DNA of 64,000 bases from positions 2,394,155-2,458,154 of the forward strand of contig NC_082596.1 of assembly GCF_030936135.1 (NCBI RefSeq). The letters are read 5' to 3'. The notes below the pieces were generated by a model. The model was given only the letters and a program-made list of their open reading frames with translations, was not told the DNA's origin and did no database searches. The first letter of the stretch is position 1. Each line of letters opens with the position of its first letter. Source of the stretch: Gavia stellata. Its lineage: Eukaryota; Chordata; Aves; Gaviiformes; Gaviidae. The translations under genes were made by a program, and so were the position numbers. Positions 13,079 through 26,731 of the stretch are shown piece after piece.

Positions 13079-13189
13079 AGAAAAGAGTATGCATTTTTTC
13101 TTTTTATAGTGTATTAGAAAAGAGTATGCATTTTTTCTTTTTATAGTGTATTAGAAAAGAGTATGCATTTTTTCTTTTTATAGTGTATC
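13079..13189 (+). repeat. Minisatellite, 37-bp unit x 3
   Basis: Three head-to-tail copies lie at 13079-13115, 13116-13152 and 13153-13189. They are identical except for the final base of the third (T to C). Each unit carries GAGTATGCAT followed by a T-rich stretch and TATAGTGTAT. Near-perfect identity implies very recent expansion or an assembly effect, and length polymorphism is likely. Confidence 0.97.
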
Positions 13190-15653
13190 AAGCAAAACAT
13201 TAGACAGAAGGAGGGGTTGATACCTCAATCCCTGGATGCATTTGGTGCTCTGAGCAGCCACTAGACTCCTCTCTCATGTCCTCTGAATATGCCCTAGAAA
13301 CTCTGTGAGCTGAGCATGGGAGAAGGAAGAAGCCAGCTCACACAAAAGTGCTCCCAAGTCCAAGTCAACCCTTGGATGCCCAGAAAATGTGAACAAGCTG
13401 ACACTGTCATTGATACCCTGACCATGGGGCGCTAGTCTTTGGTAGAAATCCACAAGCGCAGTCAGACCTAATCACTTCAAAAGATTTAGTGGTTCAGATT
13501 TATATGAACTACAACAGTGCTGCACTTTAGTGGAGTAAACACTGTGTTTTGAGTCTTATTTTGTAACAGCTGAGGGCTTGAAGGCTTCATTACACTGTGA
13601 TTGATTCTGTCTCCAGTGGTATGGGCCAACCTTACAAGTTGGGATGCTTCTATGACATTGCTTAAACTGTCTGGACATCTCAGGTGTACCAAGCCAGTGT
13701 TCATGTATTGCATGAATGCAACTTCTGAGGCTTATTTTTGTTCCTGCTACTGGAAAGACCATAGGAACACGATCTTCACCATGCTACTTTGGCTTGCACA
13801 GATGTAAGATCAAGAAATAAATACTACAAGTGTGAAAAATCACATTGCATTCCTACATAAAAGGGAAAAGAGCAGATTGTAGACCTGTAGGTGTCTTAAT
13901 TGTGAACAAAATCCCACGTTTACTCTGGAACGGCCAGTGGTCTGTGAGTTTAAGGGGAGCAAATCACCACCGCTATTATTTTTCATCTATGCCATTCCCT
14001 AGTTGGTAACAGAAAATAAAGCATCAAAGATATGAATGGGCCATGAAAGTCACAGCATGGTCTTCCACTAAGGCATGACTTATCCAGCGTAAGAAGGGAG
14101 CAGAGAAGAGAGGCCAGTTCTGTATGGGGACCTTTGCTGCTCCTCATCTTGAGTCAGGACAGATTCAGTCCCCAATCTTTCCAGCCCAGCATTTTAAGTA
14201 TAGTGCATTTGCTTTCAAAAGGACTGTGTATTTGTTGCCCCATGACTGACATAATAGCAAGCCATGAAGATCCATGACAACCTGCAAGCTGAGGGATCCT
14301 TTCATAAGGCTGCCATTTCTAGAGGATTGTTTTTCCCTGCAGTGCTCTTTTTCTTCATTCTAATCCAGTGCCAGAACTGCTTTGGCTTTGCCAGGCATCT
14401 TAAGAGTATCTCAGAACAGTTGTTCACCATTGAAACTAAAGTTGCTCTGTGCAGTCTGTCACAGCATTTTCTTTTTCTGGGAGCACCCTGGGAGGCATCT
14501 GGTTGCCCACAGTTACAAAACAAACAAGCTAAAAACAACAAAAAACCCTCCACCAAAAAACAAACGAATGAAAACCCCTGAGCCTGTTTTCCATGAGCTG
14601 ATATTGTTCTCTGTTTTTAAAGGAGCTGATATTGTCCTCAGGAAGGTTTTCACACATTGATAAGGATATATGTATAAGGGAACACATGGTACAAAACAAT
14701 TTGAGCTGGCTTTAAAATTGAGCTTCATCAGCTCGCAAAACGTGACCTGATTCTGGATGTAGTTGGGCTTGTACTGATGACTGAGAAAATCCCTCCTGTT
14801 TCTTGTTCCTACTTAAGTAAAGGTGTGAATTTAATGTGAACTCATTAAACAAACTGAACCTCTACTTATACACAGACATTGCATCTTAGTGACCCTTAGC
14901 TTTTGTCATTTGGATTCACTTGTTTCCACCAACAGTTTGGCAATGAGTTTGGGCTCTAAGATTTCCAGAGGGCTCCAAGGAGGAGAATTCATCTGGCATC
15001 CCTCCATAATGTTTCTTCTTCATGAGCCTGGAGGAACGCTGACCTTCACAGGATGCTGAAAAAGGCAACAATGAAATCCTGGAGGTATCATTCAATATTG
15101 CCAAGCAAAAGCACAACGCTGTGGCATGGCTTACATGATCCAATAATGATCAAATCTGAATAAAGCCATGCAGCTTTCTCAGACTCAGAAATGAATTTGT
15201 TCCCATTACTTGCTCACAGATGTTTTTATGTAACAAGATTAATGGAAGAATATAGATATCTAAATTTTATTTTTAAATGCCTCTTCAGGTCATTTGCAGT
15301 TCAGCATCCTAGAAACCCATCTTCATTTGTCCATTTATTGGTGAGATTACTAGCACAGATTAAATGCATCATCATTGAAAGGAGCAGGCTGTAGAAGACT
15401 GATTGCATATAACTACTTCATTATTTCCTCAGCTCTTTCATATGGCTTTCTATTCCTTCCAAAACTTTTCCATGTACCCTGGATCCTCCATAGCAATGCC
15501 CCTACATCCTCTCATCCTCCTCTATTACCTAGAAACATAATCAAACCTACTTATAGCCTCTTTCTACTCAGTGTGCCACCAGCCAACAGGGCAAAATGCT
15601 GCCTGTGCTGCAGCTAGTCAGCTCTCCACTAAATTTGATAGAATAGTAGAAGA

Positions 15654-15721
15654 CTTAAAAGTATTTAATTCCTACAATAGACTGATTCTTAAAAGTATTT
15701 AAATCCTACAATAGACTGATT
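15654..15721 (+). repeat. 34-bp tandem duplication
   Basis: Two adjacent copies (15654-15687 and 15688-15721) begin CTTAAAAGTATTTAA and end ATAGACTGATT. They differ at one base. Confidence 0.95.
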
Positions 15722-16771
15722 CTTTAGGCTATGTGCATCTTCCAAAGGCTTTTGGCTTTGTGGATGCAAAGCTGTTTGGGGGGATGGAGGATGATGCAGA
15801 TAGACATACAGCAAGATGCTACAACATTAGGAAATCCAACTAAAGATGAAGAGATAAAGGAATTAGAAGGAACAGAGATTTTAATGCTGTGAGATATAAA
15901 GCTCTAACTGTTGGCCTTCAGGAAAACACTATCCTTAGAAGGGGATACATTATTTCAGAAATATTTCCAGTTCAGTCCTGTAACCTTCAGCTCAGAAATC
16001 TGGACCCAGTCACCACAGAGAGAAAGAGGACATGGGTTGCTGGATGGAATAAATTAAGTAATTCTTATTTTTTGCCAAGGTTTTATTTTACTGCCAGACC
16101 AGGTGAGTTGCAAATTGATGCCCGAGGAAACTCTTTCTGTTTACCACTCCTTGAAACCAATATGGGATGCTCATAATAAGAATCATCATTTGATGGTGCT
16201 GAGTATCTGTCAGCTGTTTTCCTCCAGGGAAGAAGAGCAGGTTGACACATACCACGAATTTTATGCCAGAGTCTCCACACAGATCTGTAGTGTGGCACAG
16301 ACCACTGTGGGGACAAAGAGTCTGCTGGCTGATGGTGCATTGTTGCCACTCACCATGAACTCCAGCTGCATAAAAGGATGACATTTTCCTTTCTCTGGCT
16401 CACTCCACTCCCTCTCATGCCTGATGTGTTTGCAATCAGCTTTAAAAACTCCTGGAGTTCATCAAAGGACACCTGCCTGTGATGGATTCTCCAGGGGAAG
16501 TAACTCTCAGACGATTATGTTGACATTTGAGAGAAGAAACAACCTCTCAGTACCCTCCCCGTGGAGCTTCTGTTCACATTTGAACATTCCCAGGAGTGGA
16601 TTGATTCAGAAAAATGCACTCATAGGAAACATTTTCACAAAGGAGGGTTCAAGGCCTGTTGCTGTAGCCCTCAGCCATGCTGAATAGCGTGACCCGATGT
16701 GCTTTGCCTGGAGTTGTAGAGGCTGAGTGGAAGATTATGTCTGGAGATTGTTCTGCACAGGGGGGAATCAT

Positions 16772-17050
16772 ATCAAAGAATCATAGAATGGTTTGTGTTG
16801 GGACGGACCTCAAAGATCATCTAGTCCAACCCCCCTGCCATGGGCAGAGACACCTTCCACTAGACCAGGTTGCTCAAAGCCCCATCCAACATGGCCTTGA
16901 ACACTTCCAGCAATGGGCCATCCACAACTTCTCTGGAAAACCTGTTCCAGTGCCTTACCACCCTCATGGTGAATAATTTCTTCCTAATATCTAATCTAAA
17001 ACCACCCTCTTTCAGTTTAAAGCCATTACCCTTTGTCCGATCACTGAATG
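16772..17050 (-). mobile_element. CR1 LINE 3'-end fragment, inverted
   Basis: The plus strand reads the reverse complement of a CR1 3' end: AAAGAATCATAGAATGG, then AAGATCATCTAGTCCAACCC, then CTTCCACTAGACCAGGTTGC and CCTGTTCCAGTGCCTTACCA. Only about 280 bases of the 3' UTR and the last ORF2 codons remain. It differs from the young copies in the window (for instance the TGCCATGGGCAGAGACACC block), so it belongs to another CR1 subfamily. Confidence 0.93.
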
Positions 17051-17051
17051 A

Positions 17052-20000
17052 ATTGCTGTGTAAAAGTTAAAGAACATCTGTTAGCTGTTTGGACTCGCTT
17101 CCAGAGGATTATCTACCTCACCAGAGCATTGCACACTTTCCTCAGACTGGCTTTAAAATATCTCCAGTAACACAATTCACCATCTCTCCTGAGAGACATC
17201 CTTTTGGCTGACACTAAAAAGGTTCTTGACACTGCCCGGGTATGGGAACTTAGCATGGATAAAACCAGCCAGTTCAGTCCTTTTTAGAGAATCCAGGAGG
17301 TAAGTTTTGCAATAGCTGTGTGATGGACTGCACTTTTTGTGCATATTAATATGTGCTAGCAGTGCAAGCAAATCCTGTTGGCTGTTTGGCATCATAGTCA
17401 GAGCCTTCATCTTTGTGCCCCACATTGCAAGAAACTCCTAGGTCTAATCAGTGTACATATCCTTGGGAAGCAAACATAAGTAAGAGAAAGGGATAACTTA
17501 ATGTGAAAAAGATTTGTCCAGTGCCTAGGAAAACAGCGTGAGCTTTAAACCAGCCAAGCTCAATTTCTTGCCAGAAGCAATTTGCATAAGTCAAAGTCAA
17601 GTATCTATTCATTTGAGGTTCACCATACAATTCCAATCTGTTGATCAGGCACCTTTTTACAACTACAATGAGTTGAAGTTGTCTGCTGGCACAGGTCCTG
17701 AGCAAGGCTTGACTTCATATCTTGGTCAACATGGAGGTGACCTTATTTGCTTCATAATCTTACCTTGTCTTAACTACATGGGGTAAAACTCTTCTTTCGA
17801 CCATTTTCAGGGGGAACGGATGAGTTAACTATGCACTTCAAGCTAGAAATAAATCATCAACAAGTTTTGGGTTTTTTTTATTTCAGTCAGTGAAGAAACC
17901 ATAAACATGGTAACTATCACTAGAAAACCTGCCTGGAATGACGAGAAAGCCATCTGGTCAGCTTTATGAATTAACCTATTCACCTAGCTCATATCTTGTA
18001 CAACATCACTCTCAAAGAAGCTTAGATGGGAGTCTCAAAAGGCATTGGTAAGTCTCTGCCAAATTTGGTCCAAAGAAGTTTCTGCAGAAGGCACTGAGCT
18101 CTTCCAAAAGTCCATATTGTCACAGTCAGATTTTGTCCCATGGACCTACGAGACTGCTGGAAGTCTTCCAGTGGGCAAGATGGGAACAAGTTACTTCAGA
18201 ATTAAATACACTAACATGAACCCTAAAGCCTAAACGAACAGTTAATGTTCCTACCTTGCTACAGCATCCTTACCAAGTCTTTCCATGGGCTACTGTCTCT
18301 GTATGACAAACAAAACAAAGGCAAAGAAGAAATGGACTGGGTGCAATAAAATGGGTGGCTACACTGGAAAAGCTTACAGGCTTAGTAATATTTTCTCTGA
18401 AAAACAGAGGAAAACACAAGCAGATAATCAGCTAGCAGTTAGTTAGCCTTTCTTCCAAGAAGGAAGACCAGGGATAGAGATACAGTGAAAGACAGGATTA
18501 ATCTTAGGTACATCAAGGAGTTATGGCCTCATTTCTTCAACAGCATGCATGTTCAGATTCCTTGCACAGTGTATTGGGCATTGGATGCATTAGTGGAGTC
18601 CAAAAAGCCTACAATGTGCTTCCTCCAGTCATGAACTGACACTCAGCACATACATCTGTTTTGGTGGTCTCAGTATTATGTTTGCCCGATACTTGTGCCA
18701 CAATATGTCATATAGATTTAATAAATATTCCTCATTATTTTTGCATTGTGAGCTGTCACGTTGTGGAACTGCTGCTGAGAAATTCCAGGTTTCAACTCGA
18801 AAGGAATTACAGTCTCAAAATAATGACCTGCCCCAGGGCTCAGGTCTATCTTCTTCGCTTCTTCACAAATTACTGCAAATCAACTATTGCCAGTGGGCAC
18901 AGGGGCCAAGTGCACTGCTTTACTAAGTAATTCAGGAGATCACTCAGATGTTAACAATGATGTTCATTAGCATAGGACTAGTCATTCAGCACTTTTGGAA
19001 GAAAGAAAGGAGAAGAAACGTAAGACTGAATTCTTCACCTTGTTTAATTTCCTACCCCTCTTCCCAAAAGAGTTGTTTGAAGACCAAAACTTCTTAGAGT
19101 GGATGAGTTGCTTGCAAAAAAATGTTGGAAATTACCTCAATTTCTGAAAGATCCTGCAGGCTCACCAGCCATCCTTCAAGGCTACTTTTCCTGGGAAGGA
19201 CCTATGCACTGTAGCTGTGGAAGGGTAGCTTTCATCTGGGCAGTTTTTACAGGATCTACATGTTTTCCTTGGGCTATCTTAAGTGACAAGCCAGTACGAT
19301 TTCATTAGGATTCCTATATAAAAAGCAGAACAAGAGAAGGAGATTCCAGGGGAAGTCTTTTCAAGCAAACGGGTAAAAGTACAATGACAGTACATCACTG
19401 TAGGTGACTGTGTGACCATCACAATGCTAAAAAATAAAGTGCAATGACGTATTGAAAAGATCGAGGTTAAGAAAACACTATTTTAGGCAATTCACTTATG
19501 CTGAAGGCAACTGTCACATATAGGAGAGAAATCCTGAACATAGACTAGATAGAGCTGCCCAAAGACTGAGCTTTCATCTTGACACCCAAAGAGGTATTTT
19601 TCAGACACTTCCACCCAAGCAACACGAGGTCTTGCAAACATCTTTGTAGTTTTGTGAAGTAGTACAGGATGAACCCAAGTGATGCCATGGGTATACAGCT
19701 GAAAGGTGACGCCAACAATCTGCCATCTCAGATTTTATATCCTAGGCTGTCTGGGGATAAATCTCCATTGCTCTGCCTTTGCTGCTGTAGTCACGTATCA
19801 ACCGTGGTCAAAAATCGTTGGGGTAAGGAGGCTGTTTCCCTTCTGGGTGTCCTCAAAATGCCTCATTTTGTTACTGAATGGTTAAATACTTTAATTCACA
19901 TGTTTGACTTGACCGTCTGTATGAATATAGATGATATTGTACGTGTGCACCTGTGAGTGTGCATATACAGAAAATCCCGAAGGACCATAACATGAGATGT

Positions 20001-21677
20001 AATATACAGTAGGACCCAGGGGAGGGAAAGAAAACTGCCTGAAATTAAAAAAGTGCTTACTTGAATCATTTTCTATATCACTACTTATGCTGTTAAGTCC
20101 TCATCCAATCAAAACATTACTTGACTTCACTTTAAATGATGACATCTTTTTTTTCATATGTTGTTAAGTCTAATTAAAAGGAATTAGTCACGAGAGTGAC
20201 AAATTTTAAGCTAACTAAAGAATTACTTCATGTGGCATTTATTAGATAAGTCAAACATGTAAGAGCTTTAACCAAACTGGCAAATTCAGCGAAAGTAATG
20301 TCTTGGCATCAAAATTCTTTCTTAAAATTAAGCCATTTGTTATTAGGGGTATTCTTTTCTTTTTCTCAAATAACTTCTTTTTCTGTACCTTCTTTATGTT
20401 AGGACTGGAGAATAAAGAAATTGTATAATAGTGAGTAATAAAATCTGTCATTCTTGTGAGTAATGCTTTGTAATTAGAAGAAATAAAAGTAAAGTAAGTA
20501 CAATAGTGTGTGGTGTGCAGGGCTGGGGGTGTATTGTTGCGTTCAGGGGTTTTTATATTAATAATGATGCTGAACTTTCAACGCTTGAAGGTTCTGCTTG
20601 AATTAGCATCAATAGGTGCAGAGGTTTATCTGTACTTTCAGTTCCACATGCTGCCGCAGCTATATAAATCTTTCACACAGAGAGAGCTGGGATGAACCCA
20701 AATCTTTCATCACTAAAGCTACAAGCCGCAAGCATGAGAGCTTTGGGAAGAAAACTCTATCAGTTAAAACCCTGACTGTCTTTGCAATCCAGACGCTAGA
20801 TGGCTGAGTTCCCCTCTCAAATGCTCATGTACACGAGGTCATGTTCTGCAACAGGCACCAGTGGGATTCACTATTTCCCTCTTCAGGACTGGCAATTCCC
20901 CAGAATCGACCTTGCTGCTCCTGTCGTGCTTCTTTTGCTGCAGAAGCATGTGAAAATGCCAGTCCATTGGACTAGAAAGATTTTGCTTGAAATATTTCAG
21001 GTCCCATGAACTCTGATCAAGTCCAAGGCTGTGTTTCAGTGGGCTGGCTGGCAGTGTTCCCTCAGAGCCACAAACACTGATTTTCTCGCATTATGTCGGT
21101 CTTTTGCTGGGTTTATCCAGAGCAGGGTGTTTTAGCTTTTGTACCCTCTCCAGCTCTGGAGCAGATGGCTCTGATGGGGCTGCCCCAGAGCTGGGGATTT
21201 TGGAAGACAGATATTTCCCAGCCTTGGCCAGTGAGATGGAGGATCTGCCCCAGAGCTGGTTGTGCTGGGAGCCACCTGCAGCTGCTCAGTTAAATTAGCA
21301 TTCTCATTAACTAGCATTTAATGGGCTTGCTAATTGCCAGCTAGTAATGAAATGCACAAGAGTGTCAGATTTGCTGAGCAACTTCTGGGATCTGGGAACT
21401 TTCAGTTCCATGGAGAAGTGGATGATTTTTGCTTTCTTCCTCATTTAGACAAAGAACTTCTCTTTCAAAAAGACCAACAAACCATAAATCCCGATTTTCA
21501 GCAAACTCTCCTGCCTATTCCTGTCTTAGAGATCCAGGGAATGTTCAGTTCACCACATCCACTTTTAAATTACCCTGAAATATAATTACTGCCACTTTTT
21601 GGAAATCCTGTCTTATTTCAAGGCTAAATTTGACTAACTTCAATTTCCAGTTACTTGATTCAGGAATCAAATCCTGT
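17052..21677. other. Unique-looking DNA, no gene recognised
   Basis: No gene or young repeat is seen. A frame near 18825-18860 reads LPQGSGLSS, faintly like the CR1 RT motif LPQGSVLGP, but its surroundings do not align, so I do not call it. A 14-bp word TGCCCCAGAGCTGG recurs at 21181 and 21246. Confidence 0.55.
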
Positions 21678-22327
21678 CCTGGTGGACAATAGGATGACCA
21701 TGAGCCAGCGAAGGCCAATGGCATCTTGGGGTGCATCCAGAAGACTGTGGCTAGCAGGGTGAGGGAGGTTATCCTCCCCCTCCACTCTGCCCTGCTGAGG
21801 CCACATGTGGAGTGCTGTGTCCAGTTCGGGGCTCCCCAGTTCAAGAAGGACAGGGAGCTGCTGGAGAGGCACAGCAAAGGACTACGAAGACGGTTAGGGG
21901 ACTGGAACATCCTTCTTCTGAGGAAAGGCTGAGGGACTTGGGTCTTTTTAGTCTGGAGAAGAGAAGACTGAGGGGGGAGCTTATCAATGCTTATAAATAC
22001 TGAAGGGGTGGGTGCCAGGAGGATGGGGCCAGTCTTTTTTCAGGGGTGCCCAGTGACGGGACGAGAGGTAACGGGCACAAACTTGGTCATAGGAAGTTCC
22101 ATCTAAACATGAGGAGGAACTTCTTTCCTTTGAGGGTGGCAGAGCACTGGAACAAGCTGCCCAGAGAGGCTGTGGAGTCTCCTTCTCTGGAGATATTCCA
22201 AACTTGCCTGGACACATTCCTGTGCAATCTGCTCTAGGTGAACCTGCTCTGGCGGGGGGGTTCAACTAGGTGATCTCCAGAGGTGCCTTCCAACCCCTGT
22301 CATTCTGTGATTCTGTGATTCTGTGAA
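21678..22327 (+). mobile_element. CR1 LINE 3' fragment with ATTCTGTG-type tail
   Basis: This is a 5'-truncated CR1 that starts in the ORF2 tail (GGTGGACAAT..ATGACCATGAGCCAGC, then GAAGGCCAATGGCATC). It continues through the '[16 protein letters not shown]' segment (about 21815-21863) to the 3' UTR (AGGTGATCTCCAGAGGTGCC). It ends with about three ATTCTGTG repeats (22301-22325), the typical CR1 3' microsatellite. Compared with other CR1 copies it lacks roughly 20 bases after GAGCCAGC. Frame changes occur near 21890 and again before 22046, so no ORF2 product is possible. The subfamily differs from that of the copy at 305-1263. Confidence 0.94.
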
Positions 22328-22329
22328 TA

Positions 22330-24445
22330 CCTTCCTCTTGCAAGCCTCAAAACTACCAAAGTTGCCCTCCTCCGTATCTCAGAAATTCTGTTAAACTATG
22401 AAAAACTACACAAGAAATCTACTTCTTATCCACTTTAACGGACTGATGTGCTTTTGCACCCTAAAGTTCATATAATGTAGCCCTTTCTTTGAAAACCCTA
22501 GCTTGCATTATTTTAACACTTCCCTTCAAGTGAGTGTGGGATGTTGTATTTTTGTAACAGCTTTCATTATACAGCATGCAAAGACATGATTTCAATAAAT
22601 AATAAATCAAATAAATACATTTTGCAGGATTATCTTAGTGGTTTTATTAGGTTTTTTTAAGAACTTGTGGTACCTCTGTTTTGATGATTTCTAGGACCTA
22701 CTCAGCTTCCTAATACTATCAGTTTCTCTGTTTCCAGAGGTAAAAAACCCTTTTGCTTGGCTGTCTTCAGTGCACTTTGACCACTCAGTGTGGTGTTTGG
22801 TATCTTTGTAATGGTAAGTTGTCCTCTTTATTATTGATTCCATAATCATTCTTATGCTGTATGCCAGCTTTCACTAAACAAACAGGTCAACAAAAAGTAG
22901 CATTTATAGATCAGTGAAAAAAAGTATTGAATAATGTCTGCTCAAAATCTATTCTTAGGGTGATTGCAGCAAAAAGATACAATTCACTGAAAATCCTTCC
23001 CTCCCCATGGGAAATAGCATTTAATATACTGAGACAGGTTTTAATTGATGTAGGATGTGTCTTTTTGTTTCTTTATATGGCAGCAGCTTTAATCCGGAAG
23101 GCACGTGGTTACAATCTAGTGAAACCAAAGTAGGTTACATCATCATGACTTTCTTTATCAACCAGACATGAAATCTCCTCAAAAAGATAACAGGTTTCTT
23201 TGATGAGACCTACTTTCCAGGGAACAATGTCATCTGGTGCTGTAGTGATATTTTTAACTTTGAATTTTCTTTTTTGATGAACTTCTGAGTTAGCAGTGAT
23301 TTTGCTTGCTGAGGATCAATCTTTACAGTCCAGCATTTAACTCCATTAAGTGTCCACAAGCCCTCAAGTCCCTTGAAAGGTCTCCAGTTTTCCAAGATGT
23401 GTTAAAATTGATGCAATCCCAATACAGCTTCCAACACTCAGTAGATTTTTCTAAGTTGGAGTATCAACTTACATGCTGCAGAAGTTCTCAAATATTTCAT
23501 TGCAACACCTGTGGCCTCAGTTGGTAGAAATGTTTATAGGTCAGCTTAATTTTATTGGGACATTTACTGTCACAATGGGACACGCTAATATGGGTGCACT
23601 GGGAATGTTGCCATGCTCACAGTGTACGCAGCTGATGTATTTTGGCTGTAGGCCTGGGGATCACAAATGATAGGAGAATTTTGCTGCATCCGGGTGTTAT
23701 AGTCCTTCTTCTACACAGAGGAATTTACAGCTACATTTTGTCAGACCAAGTGTGTGTCTAGGCAGTATTCTGTTTCAAATAGTGGCCCACACATCATGCC
23801 TAGTAAAATGTAAAAGATAAAAAGATACTGTTATTTCCATGATATGTTCTCTAGACATGGGTGGCTGAGGAAATGCTGAAGCCAGAATACTTGAATGTAC
23901 TCTGCAAAATCAGAAAAGAGTGGTTATTTTCTGCTCCCATGTACCCATGATCCAGAAGGCAGAGGGAAGGTTAACTGCTGTGCCCCTGTCACCCCTGTTG
24001 CTTTGGCATGTGCAGAGAGATGCAATTTTCTTATCGGCACATTGGAGCTCTGAATTCCTTAATCCGTTTGCCCTTTCTGCAGCAGTACCTCCATTTGGTA
24101 AATAACCTGGGGAGGGGAGCAATGAAAGTAGTGAGGCAAAGCAAAGTTATTATGAACCTGTTGAAATGTATGAAGGGACTAAAATGTGAGATGGGAGAGG
24201 AAAAGAAAAAAGAATGTCCCAGGGGCACATTTCATTGCTCGGTGGGTGTCAGGTTGAATAAGTTACAAATAAACTGTCATCTTAAGAGCTACCAGACATG
24301 ATGCAAACAGAAACTTAAAACAACAGGTCCTCGAATATTATAGGCAGCAGCTCTTGGTGCTTTACTGCATTTGCAGTCCTGAAAATCAAGTTGAGTCTGT
24401 GCATTGGCAGTGAATTCTCTGCTTGAGGTCTAATATTTTGCTTTT

Positions 24446-24482
<37 letters not shown>

Positions 24483-25368
24483 AGATCTCGGTTCTCTCTG
24501 TTCTGACTGTACTGGGATATACTGGCTTGGAGAGATTTCCACAAGACTGTTGCTGGTAGACTTGGAGCCAAGGAAGGTCAGCTTAACATGAACCAGCTTG
24601 TGTCGACCATGCACACTTTTTGCACACAAGCAAATACAGTTTTATTCAAGCTCTGAAAAGAGAAAGTCAAACTGCAGATTTCCAGAGTGTCATAGGGCTG
24701 TGTTGCTCCATACGATCACTGTTCTTACACTCTTCCCTTTGTGCCCACTATTGGCTACTGCCATGACATTTTCTCCTCCAGTGACACCATTTTCTTCTCT
24801 GGTGACAAATTTTCAGCCTTCAGCAAAAGTTTCTCCTTAAGTATGCATGTAAATACAGGTGCAGACATAAAACAGATTTAACTTCAAGCTTTTGAATGCA
24901 GTCCTTTCTCAGCTCCGTTCAGTATTTGGCCAAGGGCTGAACTTCTTGGCTTGCCCAGGAACATAGAGCTCGCTATGCTCCAATACCTTATGGACCAATA
25001 CCATGTGCACCAATACCTAGCCCTAGAGAGTTTTGGCTATTTAAGATAATCCTTGCTCAAGTTTGGGAACAAGATTTGGCAGCCTGAAGTTTAGAGGGAT
25101 CATGGCATTCATGGTCCCAAGGTCCTTTTCATTGAACGTAGAATTGTTGAACCCTGGAGTGGGAAAAACAGAAGAGATGGGCTTATTTCCAGACCTACAA
25201 TGCCATTGGTCAGGCAGCACATTTGATCTAGGTCTCCAGGCTCTCTAATTAAAAGTAGTTTCAGGTGGATAAAGAATAGCTTATACACTTGCTAGCACAA
25301 AGGAACAGGTTATTCTTTTTGACTGTGGTAAGTACCACAAGAAGCCACAGGTTTCCTGCAGCAAGAAA
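22330..25368. other. Unique-looking AT-rich DNA, no gene recognised
   Basis: No coding exon, RNA gene or interspersed repeat is recognised. It contains a 28-base T-run at 24447-24474. Confidence 0.6.
24447..24474 (+). repeat. Poly(T) tract, 28 bases
   Basis: This is an uninterrupted T-run. On the minus strand it is a poly(A), but no AATAAA signal or mRNA-like sequence precedes it, so I treat it as a simple repeat rather than the tail of a processed pseudogene. Confidence 0.95.
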
Positions 25369-25369
25369 G

Positions 25370-25495
25370 ACGTTTGGGAAAAAGCTTCCTAATGCTAAGG
25401 TTAGTGAAACGGTGAAATAGATTTCCCAGGAACTGCAGTCTCCATCACTAAAGGTCTTTGAGATCAGGTTAGACTGACATCTTCCATGAATGAAG
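25370..25495 (+). mobile_element. Ancient CR1 3' relic
   Basis: The segment around GTGAAATAGATTTCCCAGG, CTGCAGTCTCCATCACTAAA and GTCTTTGAGATCAGGTTAGA matches the conserved CR1 end in which a '[11 protein letters not shown]' coding stretch is followed by 'aaaatcaggttagac'. Divergence is high and only about 125 bases are recognisable. Confidence 0.6.
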
Positions 25496-26731
25496 AAGGC
25501 CATGTAAACAAGGAAGAAAAGTCAAGTACTTTCATAATTTTTGGCTCTCAGTTTTAGCTTACCTTCAGCTGAAAACCACTCTGTAAAATAGAGTTGTATC
25601 TCACTTGTTACTTACTGGGGCTGAACAAAAAGACTAGGTCACCATCAAATAAAACCTTCAAGGTTAAGTCAAATGTGCCAGGCACCACTGAGAACAAAAA
25701 GGTTTTGACTTCTCCATCATTTTGTAGTGCACCACAGGCACAAATGTGATTTTTTGGTCTGCAGCATAGAACAGAAGTTACCCTTTTTGCTATAAAATCC
25801 CCCTACCCATCTTAGGGGAAGAAAAAAGATTCTTCCTCCCAAAAACATGCTCTCAGGCTCACAAAGACCAAACAACCCCTTCCAGACAGCCCTCAGGAAT
25901 CTACTTTCCATTAATGAAGTGGTTACCTATTCTTAGCTACATTCACATACATTTTAATATGCAAACAACCCCCTTTCCCATCTCTTCAGATGAGATTCTG
26001 ACATTACCTAGTTTGCCTGTGAACTGTGGATATGTTTTTCTCCCTCATGTGGTGTATGTATAGCGCGTGCTCTACTTAGAAGGGAAGCAGAAATAGAGAT
26101 GTGCATGCACGTCTGTAAATCTGCTTTTAGAAGGCAGAAATCCCAGTTCCTTAAGCACCTCCAAGTCCACTCCATAAATCTCTGCTGGGAATTTTATCGC
26201 CACAGAGCACAACTTTCGAAATTATGCACATATTGAGGAACTTGCTGAAAAAGTGGGGCAACCCAGCGTTATTTTAAAATGTCTTTTTCGTACCTTACTG
26301 ACTCGCTATCATATTTTCTGCAACTTTCACATCATGCTAGCTGACCAGACAATTTATTAAGGACTGTGTGGGGAATACTGAAATGAACCACTAACCACTC
26401 TGAATATTGATGATCGAGGAAGTAACAGGCTTCCGAATAATTTCTAGAAGTGGGAAACTTTATCAGTGTGTATAAAAGTAACATGAACTCCATTCAGATC
26501 CTGTGTCTTCATTTTTGATAAACATATTTTGCACCACAGATATTAACCTCCTTAATATGAGAGCTGTGTGGAAACTTGATTTCTTATTTTTCTTGAGGTC
26601 TACAGCATTTGAGGGGAAGAAAAAGCCCAATAGCATATTTTGCATAGAGTCTGATCAAACATTGTTTTTCTCTGGTAAACTGAAGAGTAGATAATGCTTT
26701 CACTCAAAGGGAATATTTCACTTCAGTGCTC

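Larger units (their letters stand above)
11500..16770. other. Unique-looking DNA, no gene recognised
   Basis: Apart from the minisatellite at 13079-13189 and the 34-bp duplication at 15654-15721, I see no repeat family, RNA gene or coding exon. Open frames are all short, without recognisable domains. Confidence 0.6.

Noticed and set aside
18825..18900. LPQGSGLSS-like frame as an old CR1 reverse transcriptase block
   Set aside because: Only one short motif fits and the flanks do not align with CR1.
20658..20670. TATATAAAT as a core promoter
   Set aside because: Single AT-rich word with no CpG context or downstream gene.
24447..24474. Poly(A) on the minus strand as tail of a processed pseudogene
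   Set aside because: No AATAAA and no mRNA-like sequence before it; simple repeat is the simpler reading.
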